Counted from the stretch's first letter, positions 1 through 5,866 are shown. The stretch is DNA of 8,293 nucleotides from Pseudomonadota bacterium (GCA_023458055.1 JAEXAW010000095.1:1-8293), one strand, 5' to 3'. A program made the numbers and translations. Notes: generated by a model not told the origin, from the letters alone.

Positions 1-108
1 GAAGATTTTGGATTTGATGTTAATAATTATGAATTATTCGGAATGAATCCAATTAAAACAGATAAGGAACGCCAAACAGATATTAAAAATAACTGGTTGA
101 AAAAATAA
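1..108 (+). CDS. rep: 3' end of the Rep initiator gene (duplicate of the end of 7168-8274)
   Basis: An open frame runs from base 1 to a TAA at 106-108 and encodes the last 35 residues of the plasmid initiator, ending ..NNWLKK. It is the same DNA as 8167-8274, seen a second time because the circle was opened inside the gene. The offset between the copies (8166) is a multiple of three, so the frame is continuous. It is not a separate gene; the full description is under 7168-8274. Confidence 0.93.
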   Translation, partial: EDFGFDVNNYELFGMNPIKTDKERQTDIKNNWLKK

Positions 109-127
109 TCTTTTTTATATGAATAAA
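1..127. repeat. Left copy of 127-bp terminal redundancy (circular overlap)
   Basis: These 127 bases are identical to 8167-8293. The copy begins in the middle of a codon series of the replication gene and ends just after the start codon of the next gene. It therefore looks like the overlap left when a circular molecule is written as a linear contig, not like a biological terminal repeat. A length of exactly 127 is a common largest k-mer in short-read assembly (inference). After removing one copy the circle is 8166 bp. Confidence 0.95.
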
Positions 128-607
128 ACTAAACAGCAAATAGAGGAAACGCAAAAGGAAATAATTAATTTAAAACAATCTCTTAAATTGATAACTGATA
201 AAGAGGTTCGGAAAGATATTTTCAAGAAAAAAAGAGGTTTAAACACGATGCTAAGCCAATTAGAAAATGAATTATTTGAAAAGGAATTATACTCATTCAG
301 GGATGAATATCTTGAACTATTACAATCAAAGTACAATGAATTTATTGAAGATTATCCTTATGAATTTGGAAATTATGATGTAGTTTTTCTAAATGAACCA
401 AATCTAAAAGCTGTCGTAAGAACTCTAAAAACAAATTATATTGATTTGAAAATAAAAATGTGGATAGGGGGTGGTAGTGGTTACGATTGCGGAAATGGTT
501 TCGGTAATTTTTCTTTTTATGTATTTAGAGAGGCAGGAATATCCGCAGAAAGATTAAAGAGAAAACCTTTTAGAATAGTGGGTTTTTCTGATAAAAAAGA
601 AATTTAA
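119..607 (+). CDS. Hypothetical protein in the rep transcription unit, coiled coil plus Gly-rich C-terminal segment
   Basis: I do not recognise this 162-aa protein. Residues 1 to about 75 are rich in Glu, Lys, Gln and Leu and look like one or two long amphipathic helices, probably a coiled coil. Residues 80-140 look like a compact beta-rich domain with the stretch WIGGGSGYDCGNGFGNF at 115-131, an unusual cluster of glycines and aromatics. There is no signal peptide and no membrane segment. It starts 10 bp after the rep stop codon, in the same direction, so it is probably co-transcribed with the initiator; the gap is A/T only with no Shine-Dalgarno, as usual in Bacteroidota. The position suggests a replication accessory, copy-control or maintenance role, but this is inference from location only. 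Confidence 0.75.
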   Translation: MNKTKQQIEETQKEIINLKQSLKLITDKEVRKDIFKKKRGLNTMLSQLENELFEKELYSFRDEYLELLQSKYNEFIEDYPYEFGNYDVVFLNEPNLKAVVRTLKTNYIDLKIKMWIGGGSGYDCGNGFGNFSFYVFREAGISAERLKRKPFRIVGFSDKKEI

Positions 608-615
608 AATAAATT

Positions 616-647
616 TATATATTTACATAATTATATAATTATATAAA
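616..647. repeat. Four tandem 8-bp units before parA: candidate operator/centromere
   Basis: The gap before parA reads as four contiguous 8-bp units: TATATATT (616-623), TACATAAT (624-631), TATATAAT (632-639) and TATATAAA (640-647). The last base is the A of the parA start codon. Bases 631-646 are also a perfect 16-bp palindrome. The same unit recurs before the partner gene (1239-1262). A near-consensus -7 box, TATATTTA, sits at 618-625 inside the array. In type Ib partition systems the small RHH protein binds short tandem repeats at its own promoter, which also serve as centromere; that role is inferred here. Confidence 0.6.
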
Positions 648-1237
648 TGGCAAAAATAATACTCACAACACACCAAAAAGGCGGTGTAGGTAAAAGTACA
701 ATTACCTATAACCTTGCCGAAAATTTAAAAGACTCTGCGGATGTTTGCATTGTTGATATGGATTCGCAAGGCTCTTTATTGCAACTTTCAGAACTTTCAA
801 AAGTTCCTATTTTTCCAACTGCAGACCTTAAAAAAATTATCAAGTCTGATTATGATTTTATTTTTATTGATACTCCGCCTTATCTGAACGATTCCATTTC
901 TGAACTCTGCCAAATAGCAAGTGTTATCATCATACCCACAAAAGCGGGTGTTTTAGACCTTTTGGCAATCAAATCGACTATTGATATTGTCAAGGAAGCA
1001 AAAAGCGAAAAAAAGGCGGTTATCGTCTTTAATATGGTTAAACCAAATACCACTTTAACAGAAGAAATCAAAAGTCAATTAAAAGAATATAATATTCGTG
1101 TTTCAAAAAATATGCTTTCCGACTTGGTGGCGTTCTCTCGCTCCGTTGTTCTTGGTGGGGTAGAAGATTCCAACAATGCTCAAAAGCAAATTGATAATTT
1201 GACTAAAGAAATACTAACGTTATCTATTAATAAATAA
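647..1237 (+). CDS. parA: ParA-family partition ATPase (small, type Ib-like)
   Basis: This 196-aa P-loop ATPase of the ParA/MinD superfamily drives plasmid segregation. It would assemble on the nucleoid with ATP and release when stimulated by its centromere-bound partner. The deviant Walker A motif KGGVGKST lies at residues 11-18 with the signature lysine K11. Walker A' (VDMDSQGS) is at 36-43 and Walker B (FIFIDTPP) at 71-78. There is no N-terminal helix-turn-helix and the length is near 200 aa, which fits the short type Ib class rather than the long P1/F class. The partner gene starts 25 bp downstream. The start codon directly abuts an array of 8-bp AT repeats, which suggests autoregulation by the partner. 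Family assignment is secure; the partition role rests on the gene pair and plasmid context. Confidence 0.95.
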   Translation: MAKIILTTHQKGGVGKSTITYNLAENLKDSADVCIVDMDSQGSLLQLSELSKVPIFPTADLKKIIKSDYDFIFIDTPPYLNDSISELCQIASVIIIPTKAGVLDLLAIKSTIDIVKEAKSEKKAVIVFNMVKPNTTLTEEIKSQLKEYNIRVSKNMLSDLVAFSRSVVLGGVEDSNNAQKQIDNLTKEILTLSINK

Positions 1238-1238
1238 T

Positions 1239-1262
1239 TATATATTTATATATTTATATAAT
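1239..1262. repeat. Three tandem 8-bp units before the RHH partition gene
   Basis: The whole gap between parA and the next gene, except its first base, consists of three contiguous units: TATATATT (1239-1246), TATATATT (1247-1254) and TATATAAT (1255-1262). The ATG follows at 1263. The unit, phase and abutment to a start codon match the four-unit array before parA. This makes chance AT-richness less likely, although the low complexity means coincidence cannot be excluded. Confidence 0.6.
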
Positions 1263-1487
1263 ATGGCAAAGAAACAAGATTTTTCTGCTTTAATAGGCAA
1301 AGCGAAAGAAAACAAAGTCACTACGCCTATTCAAAAAGTGGTGCCTGTGAAAGATAAAAAAGACGAAAAATTATTTTCTCTCTACATCGATACGGAAAAA
1401 TTAAAACGACTGAAAATTTTATCTGCAGAGAAAAATAAAAGTCTGAAAGACTTAATCAACGAAGCAATTGACAAAGAGTATTTTTAA
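1263..1487 (+). CDS. Small ribbon-helix-helix protein, probable ParB/ParG-like centromere-binding partner
   Basis: The 74-aa protein has a basic, probably disordered N-terminus (residues 1-36, with the FSALIGKAKEN segment near 7-17). A compact C-terminal ribbon-helix-helix fold follows: beta strand LFSLYI (37-42), helix about 44-57, turn, and helix about 60-73 (KSLKDLINEAIDKEY). This matches small centromere-binding proteins of type Ib par systems such as ParG or omega: a flexible basic tail that stimulates ParA, and an RHH dimer that binds short DNA repeats. It directly follows parA in the same direction and is preceded by tandem 8-bp units it could bind, both as repressor and as centromere protein. 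The RHH call is from sequence pattern; the partner function is inferred from position. Confidence 0.85.
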   Translation: MAKKQDFSALIGKAKENKVTTPIQKVVPVKDKKDEKLFSLYIDTEKLKRLKILSAEKNKSLKDLINEAIDKEYF

Positions 1488-1529
1488 AAGTGAAAAGGTT
1501 TTCTTTAGCATTTTTAGAAATTCCCGAAA

Positions 1530-1569
1530 GTTGCGAATAAATGACGATGAAGTTGCGAGGGATTGACGA
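1530..1569. repeat. Imperfect direct repeat, 22-bp period
   Basis: Two units share GTTGCGA-N5-TGACGA: 1530-1547 and 1552-1569. The 13 flanking bases are identical and the central five differ (ATAAA against GGGAT). The local composition is less AT-rich than the surroundings. A 22-bp period is close to two helical turns, so a protein could bind both units on one face of the DNA. The function is unknown. Confidence 0.55.
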
Positions 1570-1673
1570 CATTAATTTTTTTAATTTCTTACAAACCCTC
1601 AAATTATAAAAAAAGTCTTGTAGAAAGGCGAATTTTGAAAATATAGGATAATGTAAGAATTTTTTTTACAAAT

Positions 1674-1696
1674 AAAAAAGTCCGGAATTTCCGGAC
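1674..1696 (-). terminator. Rho-independent terminator of the mob operon
   Basis: On the minus strand GTCCGGAA (1696-1689) pairs with TTCCGGAC (1687-1680) around a single central base (in practice GTCCGG/CCGGAC with a 5-nt loop). Six U residues follow (1679-1674). This is a textbook intrinsic terminator about 75 bp beyond the last mob gene. On the plus strand the hairpin lacks a U-tract. Confidence 0.85.
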
Positions 1697-1770
1697 CTTA
1701 AACCTTTCGGTATATTTCATCGGATTTGGCGCTTCTCAAGGTCGTCCTCACGTTGCCTCTTTGTCCCTCC
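1697..1770 (-). ncRNA. GC-rich 3' segment of the mob transcript, possible structured RNA
   Basis: This segment lies between the stop codon of the last mob gene and its terminator. About 58% of bases 1721-1775 are G or C by my count, in an otherwise very AT-rich plasmid. Read on the minus strand it is purine-rich and repeats GTGAGGA twice (once overlapping the stop codon region, once near 1748-1754). It has several short complementary pairs: ATCGG near the stop with CCGAT near 1719-1723, or CGGT with ACCG near 1708-1711. No open frame of note is present. It could be a 3'-UTR-derived small RNA or a DNA site such as a single-strand initiation site. I match it to no known RNA family. Confidence 0.3.
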
Positions 1771-2136
1771 TCACCGATAAGTTAAAGATATAAATTTTTC
1801 TAAAATAAAATTCGCTTTTTTCATTTTAGATAAATAAAAATAGGATATTTCAAATCTCATTTTTTCCTCAGAAAACACCATTTTATCAATAACATTGAAT
1901 AATATTTGTCCTTCCTCATTTTCCGTTCTAAATGGTATCCATTTACTCTCTATTCTACTTAAACTTCGTAATGCTTCTATCAATAATTCTTCATTTGGGG
2001 AAAAAATTAATTCCTTAAATTCTATTATTATTTGAATAGTTTTGGCTTTTTCTTGTCTATAATTATATTTTAAATCTTTGGTTTTTCTTCCTATAAGAGT
2101 AAGGATATCCTGTACTATTAATTCATCTTCTTTCAT
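1771..2136 (-). CDS. Hypothetical protein, last gene of the mob operon
   Basis: This 121-aa soluble protein is not one I recognise. It is rich in Lys, Glu, Ile and Phe, appears mostly helical at the N-terminus (about 1-75) and has no signal peptide or transmembrane segment. A single tract, KWIPFRTENEEGQILFNVIDKMVF (quoted across residues 65-88 only in part: KWIPFR and EGQILFNVIDKMVF), may form a small beta region. Its ATG overlaps the TGA of the coupling-protein gene in an ATGA arrangement, so translation is coupled to it. The terminator follows about 75 bp after the stop. Location suggests an accessory of mobilization or an entry-related protein, but nothing in the sequence establishes that. 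Confidence 0.7.
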   Translation of the reverse strand: MKEDELIVQDILTLIGRKTKDLKYNYRQEKAKTIQIIIEFKELIFSPNEELLIEALRSLSRIESKWIPFRTENEEGQILFNVIDKMVFSEEKMRFEISYFYLSKMKKANFILEKFISLTYR

Positions 2137-3167
2137 TCTATTAAAGATTTGGCTTCTTCTATAATTTTGAAATAATTATCATTCATTTGTTTGTCAGTAA
2201 TAACGAGATTTTCATTTGATTGATTTTCTGCTAAGTCTTCTAAAAACTGTGTTTTTAAAAATTCTTTTGGTTTTCCTTCAGCAATTATTCCGTAAAACTC
2301 TCCAGGATCTAAATTTATCAAGTCGCTAACTTTCACTCTATCTCTTTCTTGTATAGTTTCGCTTTTCCCTCTACTTTGATTGCTTTGGGTGTGTACAATA
2401 GTTCCACCTGTTCCCGTTCCTGTATTCTTATTGATAAAGGTTCGGTCTTCTTTTGAAAATAGTTTTTGTACCATTTCAGCAGTTTTTCCATTCGTAACTC
2501 TACCAAAAAATTGATTTCCTAAATTCGCTAGAATGATTTGAGCTTTATCTTGTCCGTAATTATCTACTAACTGACTAAAATCTTGTACTCCAAAAATTGT
2601 TGCAATTTTATTGCTTCTTGCGGTTGCTGGTATCTGCTCAATATTTGGAATGTATATAGTAGGAGCTTCATCAAGTAAAACTACACTCTTTTGCTGATTA
2701 GGTTTGTTCATCTGTCGCATTGCTACGCTTATAATTAACGATATTACAGGAGCGTAAACTTGTGGAAGAGTACTATCGTTGCCCAAACATAAAAAAGTTG
2801 GTTTTTGAGGGTTATTTAGATTTAAATCAACATCATTCCCCGATAATATCCAAAATACATCTTTTGAATTAAGTTGAGCTATGGCTGTTTGAATGGTAGA
2901 TAAAATTCCTGCAGTTTGATTTCCTGCTTCTTTTTCAAAGCTCTGTCTTAAAGTAGCTACCATTCCCCCAGCTTCATAATTTTTGGAAACCTCTTCAAGT
3001 AATGTTTTGGTATCCGTATGTAATAAAAGACTAATTGCATGAGGAATAGTGCAATATTTCGGATGTTCTTCTTTCAACCACCATATTACTCCAGATAGAA
3101 TCATTTTAGTTGTATTGCTCCAAAAATCCGCTTTCTTAATACTTTCGGGAATTAGATTATTTACCAA
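2133..3167 (-). CDS. Type IV coupling protein, C-terminal part (Walker B half), separated by a frameshift
   Basis: This frame carries the second half of a VirD4/TraG-type coupling ATPase. Walker B (VVLLDEAP) lies at residues 162-169 counted from a TTG at 3167. It is followed by the conserved GVQDFSQL (193-200) and FGRV (221-224) stretches of the RecA-like core. The reading frame is open back to 3251, and the residues upstream of the TTG (RINPISPNY..) look like normal family sequence, so the TTG is probably not a true start. The natural product is most likely the fusion with 3964-3227. A -1 shift within 3230-3251 restores one protein of about 610 aa, a normal length for the family. As it stands this part lacks Walker A and the membrane anchor and would not work alone. 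Confidence 0.85.
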   Translation of the reverse strand: MVNNLIPESIKKADFWSNTTKMILSGVIWWLKEEHPKYCTIPHAISLLLHTDTKTLLEEVSKNYEAGGMVATLRQSFEKEAGNQTAGILSTIQTAIAQLNSKDVFWILSGNDVDLNLNNPQKPTFLCLGNDSTLPQVYAPVISLIISVAMRQMNKPNQQKSVVLLDEAPTIYIPNIEQIPATARSNKIATIFGVQDFSQLVDNYGQDKAQIILANLGNQFFGRVTNGKTAEMVQKLFSKEDRTFINKNTGTGTGGTIVHTQSNQSRGKSETIQERDRVKVSDLINLDPGEFYGIIAEGKPKEFLKTQFLEDLAENQSNENLVITDKQMNDNYFKIIEEAKSLIE

Positions 3168-3226
3168 TGTTTGAGAGTATTCTAATGCTATTACGCTTTT
3201 AGAAAGATAATTTGGTGATATTGGAT

Positions 3227-3964
3227 TTATCCTGTCGTTTGATGAGCATTTTTAAAATCTATATTCCTAAATTCAACTATACTGTCTAAATAACTTGCCC
3301 TTACTTTTTCAGTTAGCTCAGGACTTTTAAAATCATATAAAATTCCTGTATATTCCTGTTCTGCTATTTGTTTTATTATAGGCTCAAAAATACTTGCCGA
3401 CTTACCAGAACCTGCACCACCTTGTATATAAATTCCTCTAAATGGATTGGCTAAATTAATTACTCCTGCAGACGTTTTAAAATTTAAACTGTCTTTATCC
3501 TCTTTTTTAGAAAATTGCTTTATTAATGGCTCTTTAGGAGTTTTTTTAGCTTTATAAATATCCTTAGAAATTAGGAATATTGCAATAAATAAAGGAAACG
3601 TTCCTAAAATTACAGAAAATTCTACTCCTAAAGTTGTTCTAGTCATCTGTACTAAAAAAGATGCAGAAAATGAATAAATAATTGTAAGGATTCCAACCCA
3701 CATAACACCACTTAAAAATGTATGGAATTTTCCCAATTTATAGGACAAATACCAAATAGATAAACTAACTAAAGACAAAACTATAGCAGCTAAATAAGGC
3801 ATTTCATTAATAAATTTAAAAACTCCTGTTTTGGCGTCTTCGGGAGACATTTGTAATTTTAAAATAGGTAATGCAATCATCCCTATATTAAAAAGTACTA
3901 TTAAAAAACAGTATAGATATAAAAATGGTTTGATCAATTGAGCTAAGCAACCTGTTGGATTCAT
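3227..3964 (-). CDS. Type IV coupling protein, N-terminal part (membrane anchor and Walker A), ends at a frameshift
   Basis: The 245-aa product begins with about four transmembrane segments (roughly residues 11-35, 56-76, 83-105 and 115-133). A cytoplasmic domain follows with Walker A GGAGSGKS at 182-189 and the family-typical GILYDFKSPEL at 207-217. It then runs into TAA after ..NAHQTTG, far short of the 550-700 aa usual for VirD4/TraG/MobB(CloDF13)-type proteins. The missing remainder is present in the -1 frame (2133-3251). Such proteins pass the relaxase-DNA complex to a type IV secretion channel at the inner membrane. The gene starts 26 bp after the membrane-protein gene and is part of the mob operon. 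Either the gene is inactivated, the base call is wrong, or the frames are joined by translational slippage. Confidence 0.88.
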   Translation of the reverse strand: MNPTGCLAQLIKPFLYLYCFLIVLFNIGMIALPILKLQMSPEDAKTGVFKFINEMPYLAAIVLSLVSLSIWYLSYKLGKFHTFLSGVMWVGILTIIYSFSASFLVQMTRTTLGVEFSVILGTFPLFIAIFLISKDIYKAKKTPKEPLIKQFSKKEDKDSLNFKTSAGVINLANPFRGIYIQGGAGSGKSASIFEPIIKQIAEQEYTGILYDFKSPELTEKVRASYLDSIVEFRNIDFKNAHQTTG

Positions 3965-3990
3965 ATTATTGTGTTTTTTATCGTCTACAA

Positions 3991-4632
3991 TTAGTTTTTC
4001 TCTTTTTTAAATGTTTCATATCCTTTAATAAAACTATCAAGAGATTTACTGTCTTTAGGGTTTTTTTCCGACCATAATTTTACAAGCTCTGCATTTTCCT
4101 TAAGTTTATCTATTTCTCCTTTTTCTATCCAAATAAGGTTTTTAGATTGCATTTCTCTTGCTATATCTGCTTTAATTTCTTCTTTACTCTTTACACTTTC
4201 AGAATAAAATTTAAAAGATAAAAATCCTAATAACAATGAGGATAAAAGCGCAGAACCTGCAATAATCACAGGGAATTTCCACCATTTTTGAAGTGTTCCT
4301 TCTGCTTTTTGTAATTGCTTTCTATCTTTCTCGGAAAGATTGAAAGACACACTATTTAATTCCTGCAGACGACCATCAAAAAGATTTTGTATTTCTGATC
4401 GTTCCTGCTGATATATTTTAGAAATATCTCGATTAATTACTGCAGATAAATTTTTGATTTCCTCAATTTTACTATCTAATCCCAAACTAATACTTTGGAC
4501 TTTTTGTAAAAATTCTACCTTATTTTCATTAGATTGCTTGGATTCTTGCTGAATACTTTCCGCATTTTTTAAAATATGCTTGAGTAATTCGGGAAGTTCC
4601 ATAGTATCTAAATTTTTAGATGCCTCTTCCAT
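3991..4632 (-). CDS. MobB-like mobilization accessory: coiled coil with one transmembrane segment
   Basis: This 213-aa protein has a long heptad-rich, probably coiled-coil region (about residues 15-115, ending KQLQKAEGTLQKWWKF). One clear membrane helix lies at about 120-143 (PVIIAGSALLSSLLLGFLSF) and a charged helical tail at 145-213. There is no signal peptide. It begins inside the 3' end of the relaxase gene (17-bp overlap if ATG 4632 is used). A second ATG at 4602 would avoid the overlap and leaves both features intact. Between a relaxase and a coupling protein, a membrane-bound coiled-coil protein most likely anchors the relaxosome at the membrane or bridges relaxase and coupling protein. 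That is inference by analogy with MobB/MbeB-type proteins; sequence homology is not evident to me. Confidence 0.8.
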   Translation of the reverse strand: MEEASKNLDTMELPELLKHILKNAESIQQESKQSNENKVEFLQKVQSISLGLDSKIEEIKNLSAVINRDISKIYQQERSEIQNLFDGRLQELNSVSFNLSEKDRKQLQKAEGTLQKWWKFPVIIAGSALLSSLLLGFLSFKFYSESVKSKEEIKADIAREMQSKNLIWIEKGEIDKLKENAELVKLWSEKNPKDSKSLDSFIKGYETFKKEKN

Positions 4633-5404
4633 AACTTTGTGTTTTTATAATGTTTTTAGATATTTCATTTTTAATTGTATTGATATTCATTTTTCTATCT
4701 ATATCACTTAATTTAAAGCCTTTTTTAGCCATTTGCTCCCTTTTACTCATCTCGGAAATAGATTTATATTCAGATACAGGAATAACTCTTGCACCGTTGA
4801 GCTTTTGCTCTCCGTCCTTATTTTGATAATTAAGCTCTAAAACATAGCCTTTAGAATGCATTTTATCCTGTAAATCTTCCAAACTTTTTGATTGGGGAAT
4901 ACTTTCCTGTAATGCTGTCTTAATTTCTACTTTTTTAACCTGTGCAATTTCTTTAGCAGTCATCCACCCACGTTCTTTAGCTAACTGTTCCGCTACCTTT
5001 CCACTTTTCTCTCCTATAAAGTTATCTTTTATGGTATTCTTTCCCGAAAAATCAACCCTGTTAGCAAAAATATGAAGATGCTTTTCGTCGGTGTTCTTGT
5101 GCAGAACCGCATACCATTGATTGTCTCCAAAATTCATTTTTTCAGCATAATCCTTTGATAGTTTTTTCCATTCTTCTATTGATAGATTATCTCCTTTGGA
5201 CTTTTCAGGACTTATTACATTTTCCAAAAAAGGTTTGTCCGTTCGTTGATTAAGGTTGGCTATTTCTTTCATTTCCTCCCATCTTTCTTTTGGGGTTTCT
5301 CCAATCATATTATGTTGATAAATAAGCTCCGACTGCTTATCTTGTTGCTCTTTGTACAAAGCTCCACTCAAACTTCCCCTTACTGATTTAGCCTTTCCAA
5401 TCAT
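4616..5404 (-). CDS. mobA: Relaxase, Bacteroidota MobA type (MOBP/MOBB-like)
   Basis: This 262-aa relaxase nicks oriT and stays covalently linked to the 5' end through a tyrosine. The histidine triad motif is clear: H102, then HLHIFANR at residues 109-116 (H109 and H111), preceded by WYAVLHKNTDEK and followed by VDFSGK. The N-terminus, MIGKAKSVRGSLSGALYKEQ, has the family pattern, with Y17 the likely nucleophile (Y29 is the alternative). The protein is essentially the relaxase domain plus a basic, helical C-terminal tail (about 155-262), with no helicase or primase domain, as in small mobilizable plasmids. It overlaps the MobC-like gene by ATGA (5401-5404), so expression is coupled and the two proteins are probably made in proportion. 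Confidence 0.93.
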   Translation of the reverse strand: MIGKAKSVRGSLSGALYKEQQDKQSELIYQHNMIGETPKERWEEMKEIANLNQRTDKPFLENVISPEKSKGDNLSIEEWKKLSKDYAEKMNFGDNQWYAVLHKNTDEKHLHIFANRVDFSGKNTIKDNFIGEKSGKVAEQLAKERGWMTAKEIAQVKKVEIKTALQESIPQSKSLEDLQDKMHSKGYVLELNYQNKDGEQKLNGARVIPVSEYKSISEMSKREQMAKKGFKLSDIDRKMNINTIKNEISKNIIKTQSYGRGI

Positions 5405-5826
5405 TTTAAATGATTTTTTAAAAGTTGGATAACTTCTTTCAATTCAGTTTTAAACTCCTCTTTTTCGCTCCATTCCCAAATTTCACTTCTGAAAATATTA
5501 GATATTCGAGCAAAGTTGGTCCTATATTCTGAAAGTAGTTTATTCCTTTCCGGGTCCGGCATTGGAACACTCAATGCACTACGTCTGAATAACTCTGATT
5601 CACTTATTCCATAAGACTGTGCAAGTTCAAGTATCTGCTTTTCTTCAAGTTCATTTAATCTAATATTTTTTTGAATATTTCGTATTCTATTAACGATTGG
5701 ACGACCTCCTTTTTTTCCTCCTTCTGCTCTTTTTTTTCTTATTTCTTCTTTACGTTTTGATACTGAAAATTGCTCCTGCAATTTTTTTAAATAGTCTTCT
5801 GAAAATTGATTTTCTTTTTCGTTCAT
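5401..5826 (-). CDS. mobC: MobC-like relaxosome accessory protein (ribbon-helix-helix)
   Basis: This 141-aa protein has a very basic N-terminal segment (about residues 22-53, KRKEEIRKKRAEGGKKGGRP). A ribbon-helix-helix core follows at about 54-84 (NIRLNELEEKQILELAQSYG, then ISESELFRRSAL). A C-terminal helix (YRTNFARISNIFRSEIW, about 101-117) resembles the conserved MobC segment that helps the relaxase open oriT. Known MobC proteins bind near oriT and raise nicking efficiency. It is first in the mob operon, directly next to the candidate oriT, and its stop overlaps the relaxase start by ATGA. RHH proteins in this position commonly repress their own promoter, which is plausible here because the leader contains the candidate oriT. 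The family call is firm; the autoregulation is inferred. Confidence 0.9.
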   Translation of the reverse strand: MNEKENQFSEDYLKKLQEQFSVSKRKEEIRKKRAEGGKKGGRPIVNRIRNIQKNIRLNELEEKQILELAQSYGISESELFRRSALSVPMPDPERNKLLSEYRTNFARISNIFRSEIWEWSEKEEFKTELKEVIQLLKNHLK

Positions 5827-5866
5827 AATGGAAAATTAAACTTAAAAATAAACACAATATTTGGAT

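Larger units (their letters stand above)
1488..1770. other. Non-coding stretch between convergent par and mob units
   Basis: No convincing gene is present in these 283 bases. The region contains an imperfect direct repeat (1530-1569), A/T runs, a weak hairpin (TGTAA at 1652-1656 with TTACA at 1666-1670), a strong GC hairpin at 1680-1696 and a GC-rich island (about 1721-1770). I see no convincing plus-strand terminator for the par transcript. The GC hairpin is followed by a U-run only on the minus strand. Confidence 0.6.

Noticed and set aside
115..336. Minus-strand open frame opposite the 162-aa gene
   Set aside because: It is the antisense shadow of an AT-rich coding gene, with Ser/Phe/Leu-rich low-complexity translation and no start signals. 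The same applies to 880-1071 opposite parA and 7299-7523 opposite rep.
1541..1609. 22-codon open frame starting at an ATG inside the direct repeat (MTMKLRGIDDINFF..)
   Set aside because: It is too short to support, with no promoter box and no coupling to parA or its partner. Its start lies inside the repeat, whose own symmetry is a sufficient explanation.
1697..1730. Hammerhead-like ribozyme on the minus strand (CCGATGA..CGAAAGG)
   Set aside because: The core should read CUGANGA and here has CCGAUGA. The flanking stems do not close, and no cleavage-site stem is visible.
3230..3256. Classic programmed -1 frameshift at a slippery heptamer
   Set aside because: The nearest runs (TTT AAA AAT in the zero frame) do not match X-XXY-YYZ, and a slip on the TTT AAA codons would run into TAA at 3254-3252. 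I see no obvious downstream pseudoknot. Recoding is kept only as an open alternative.
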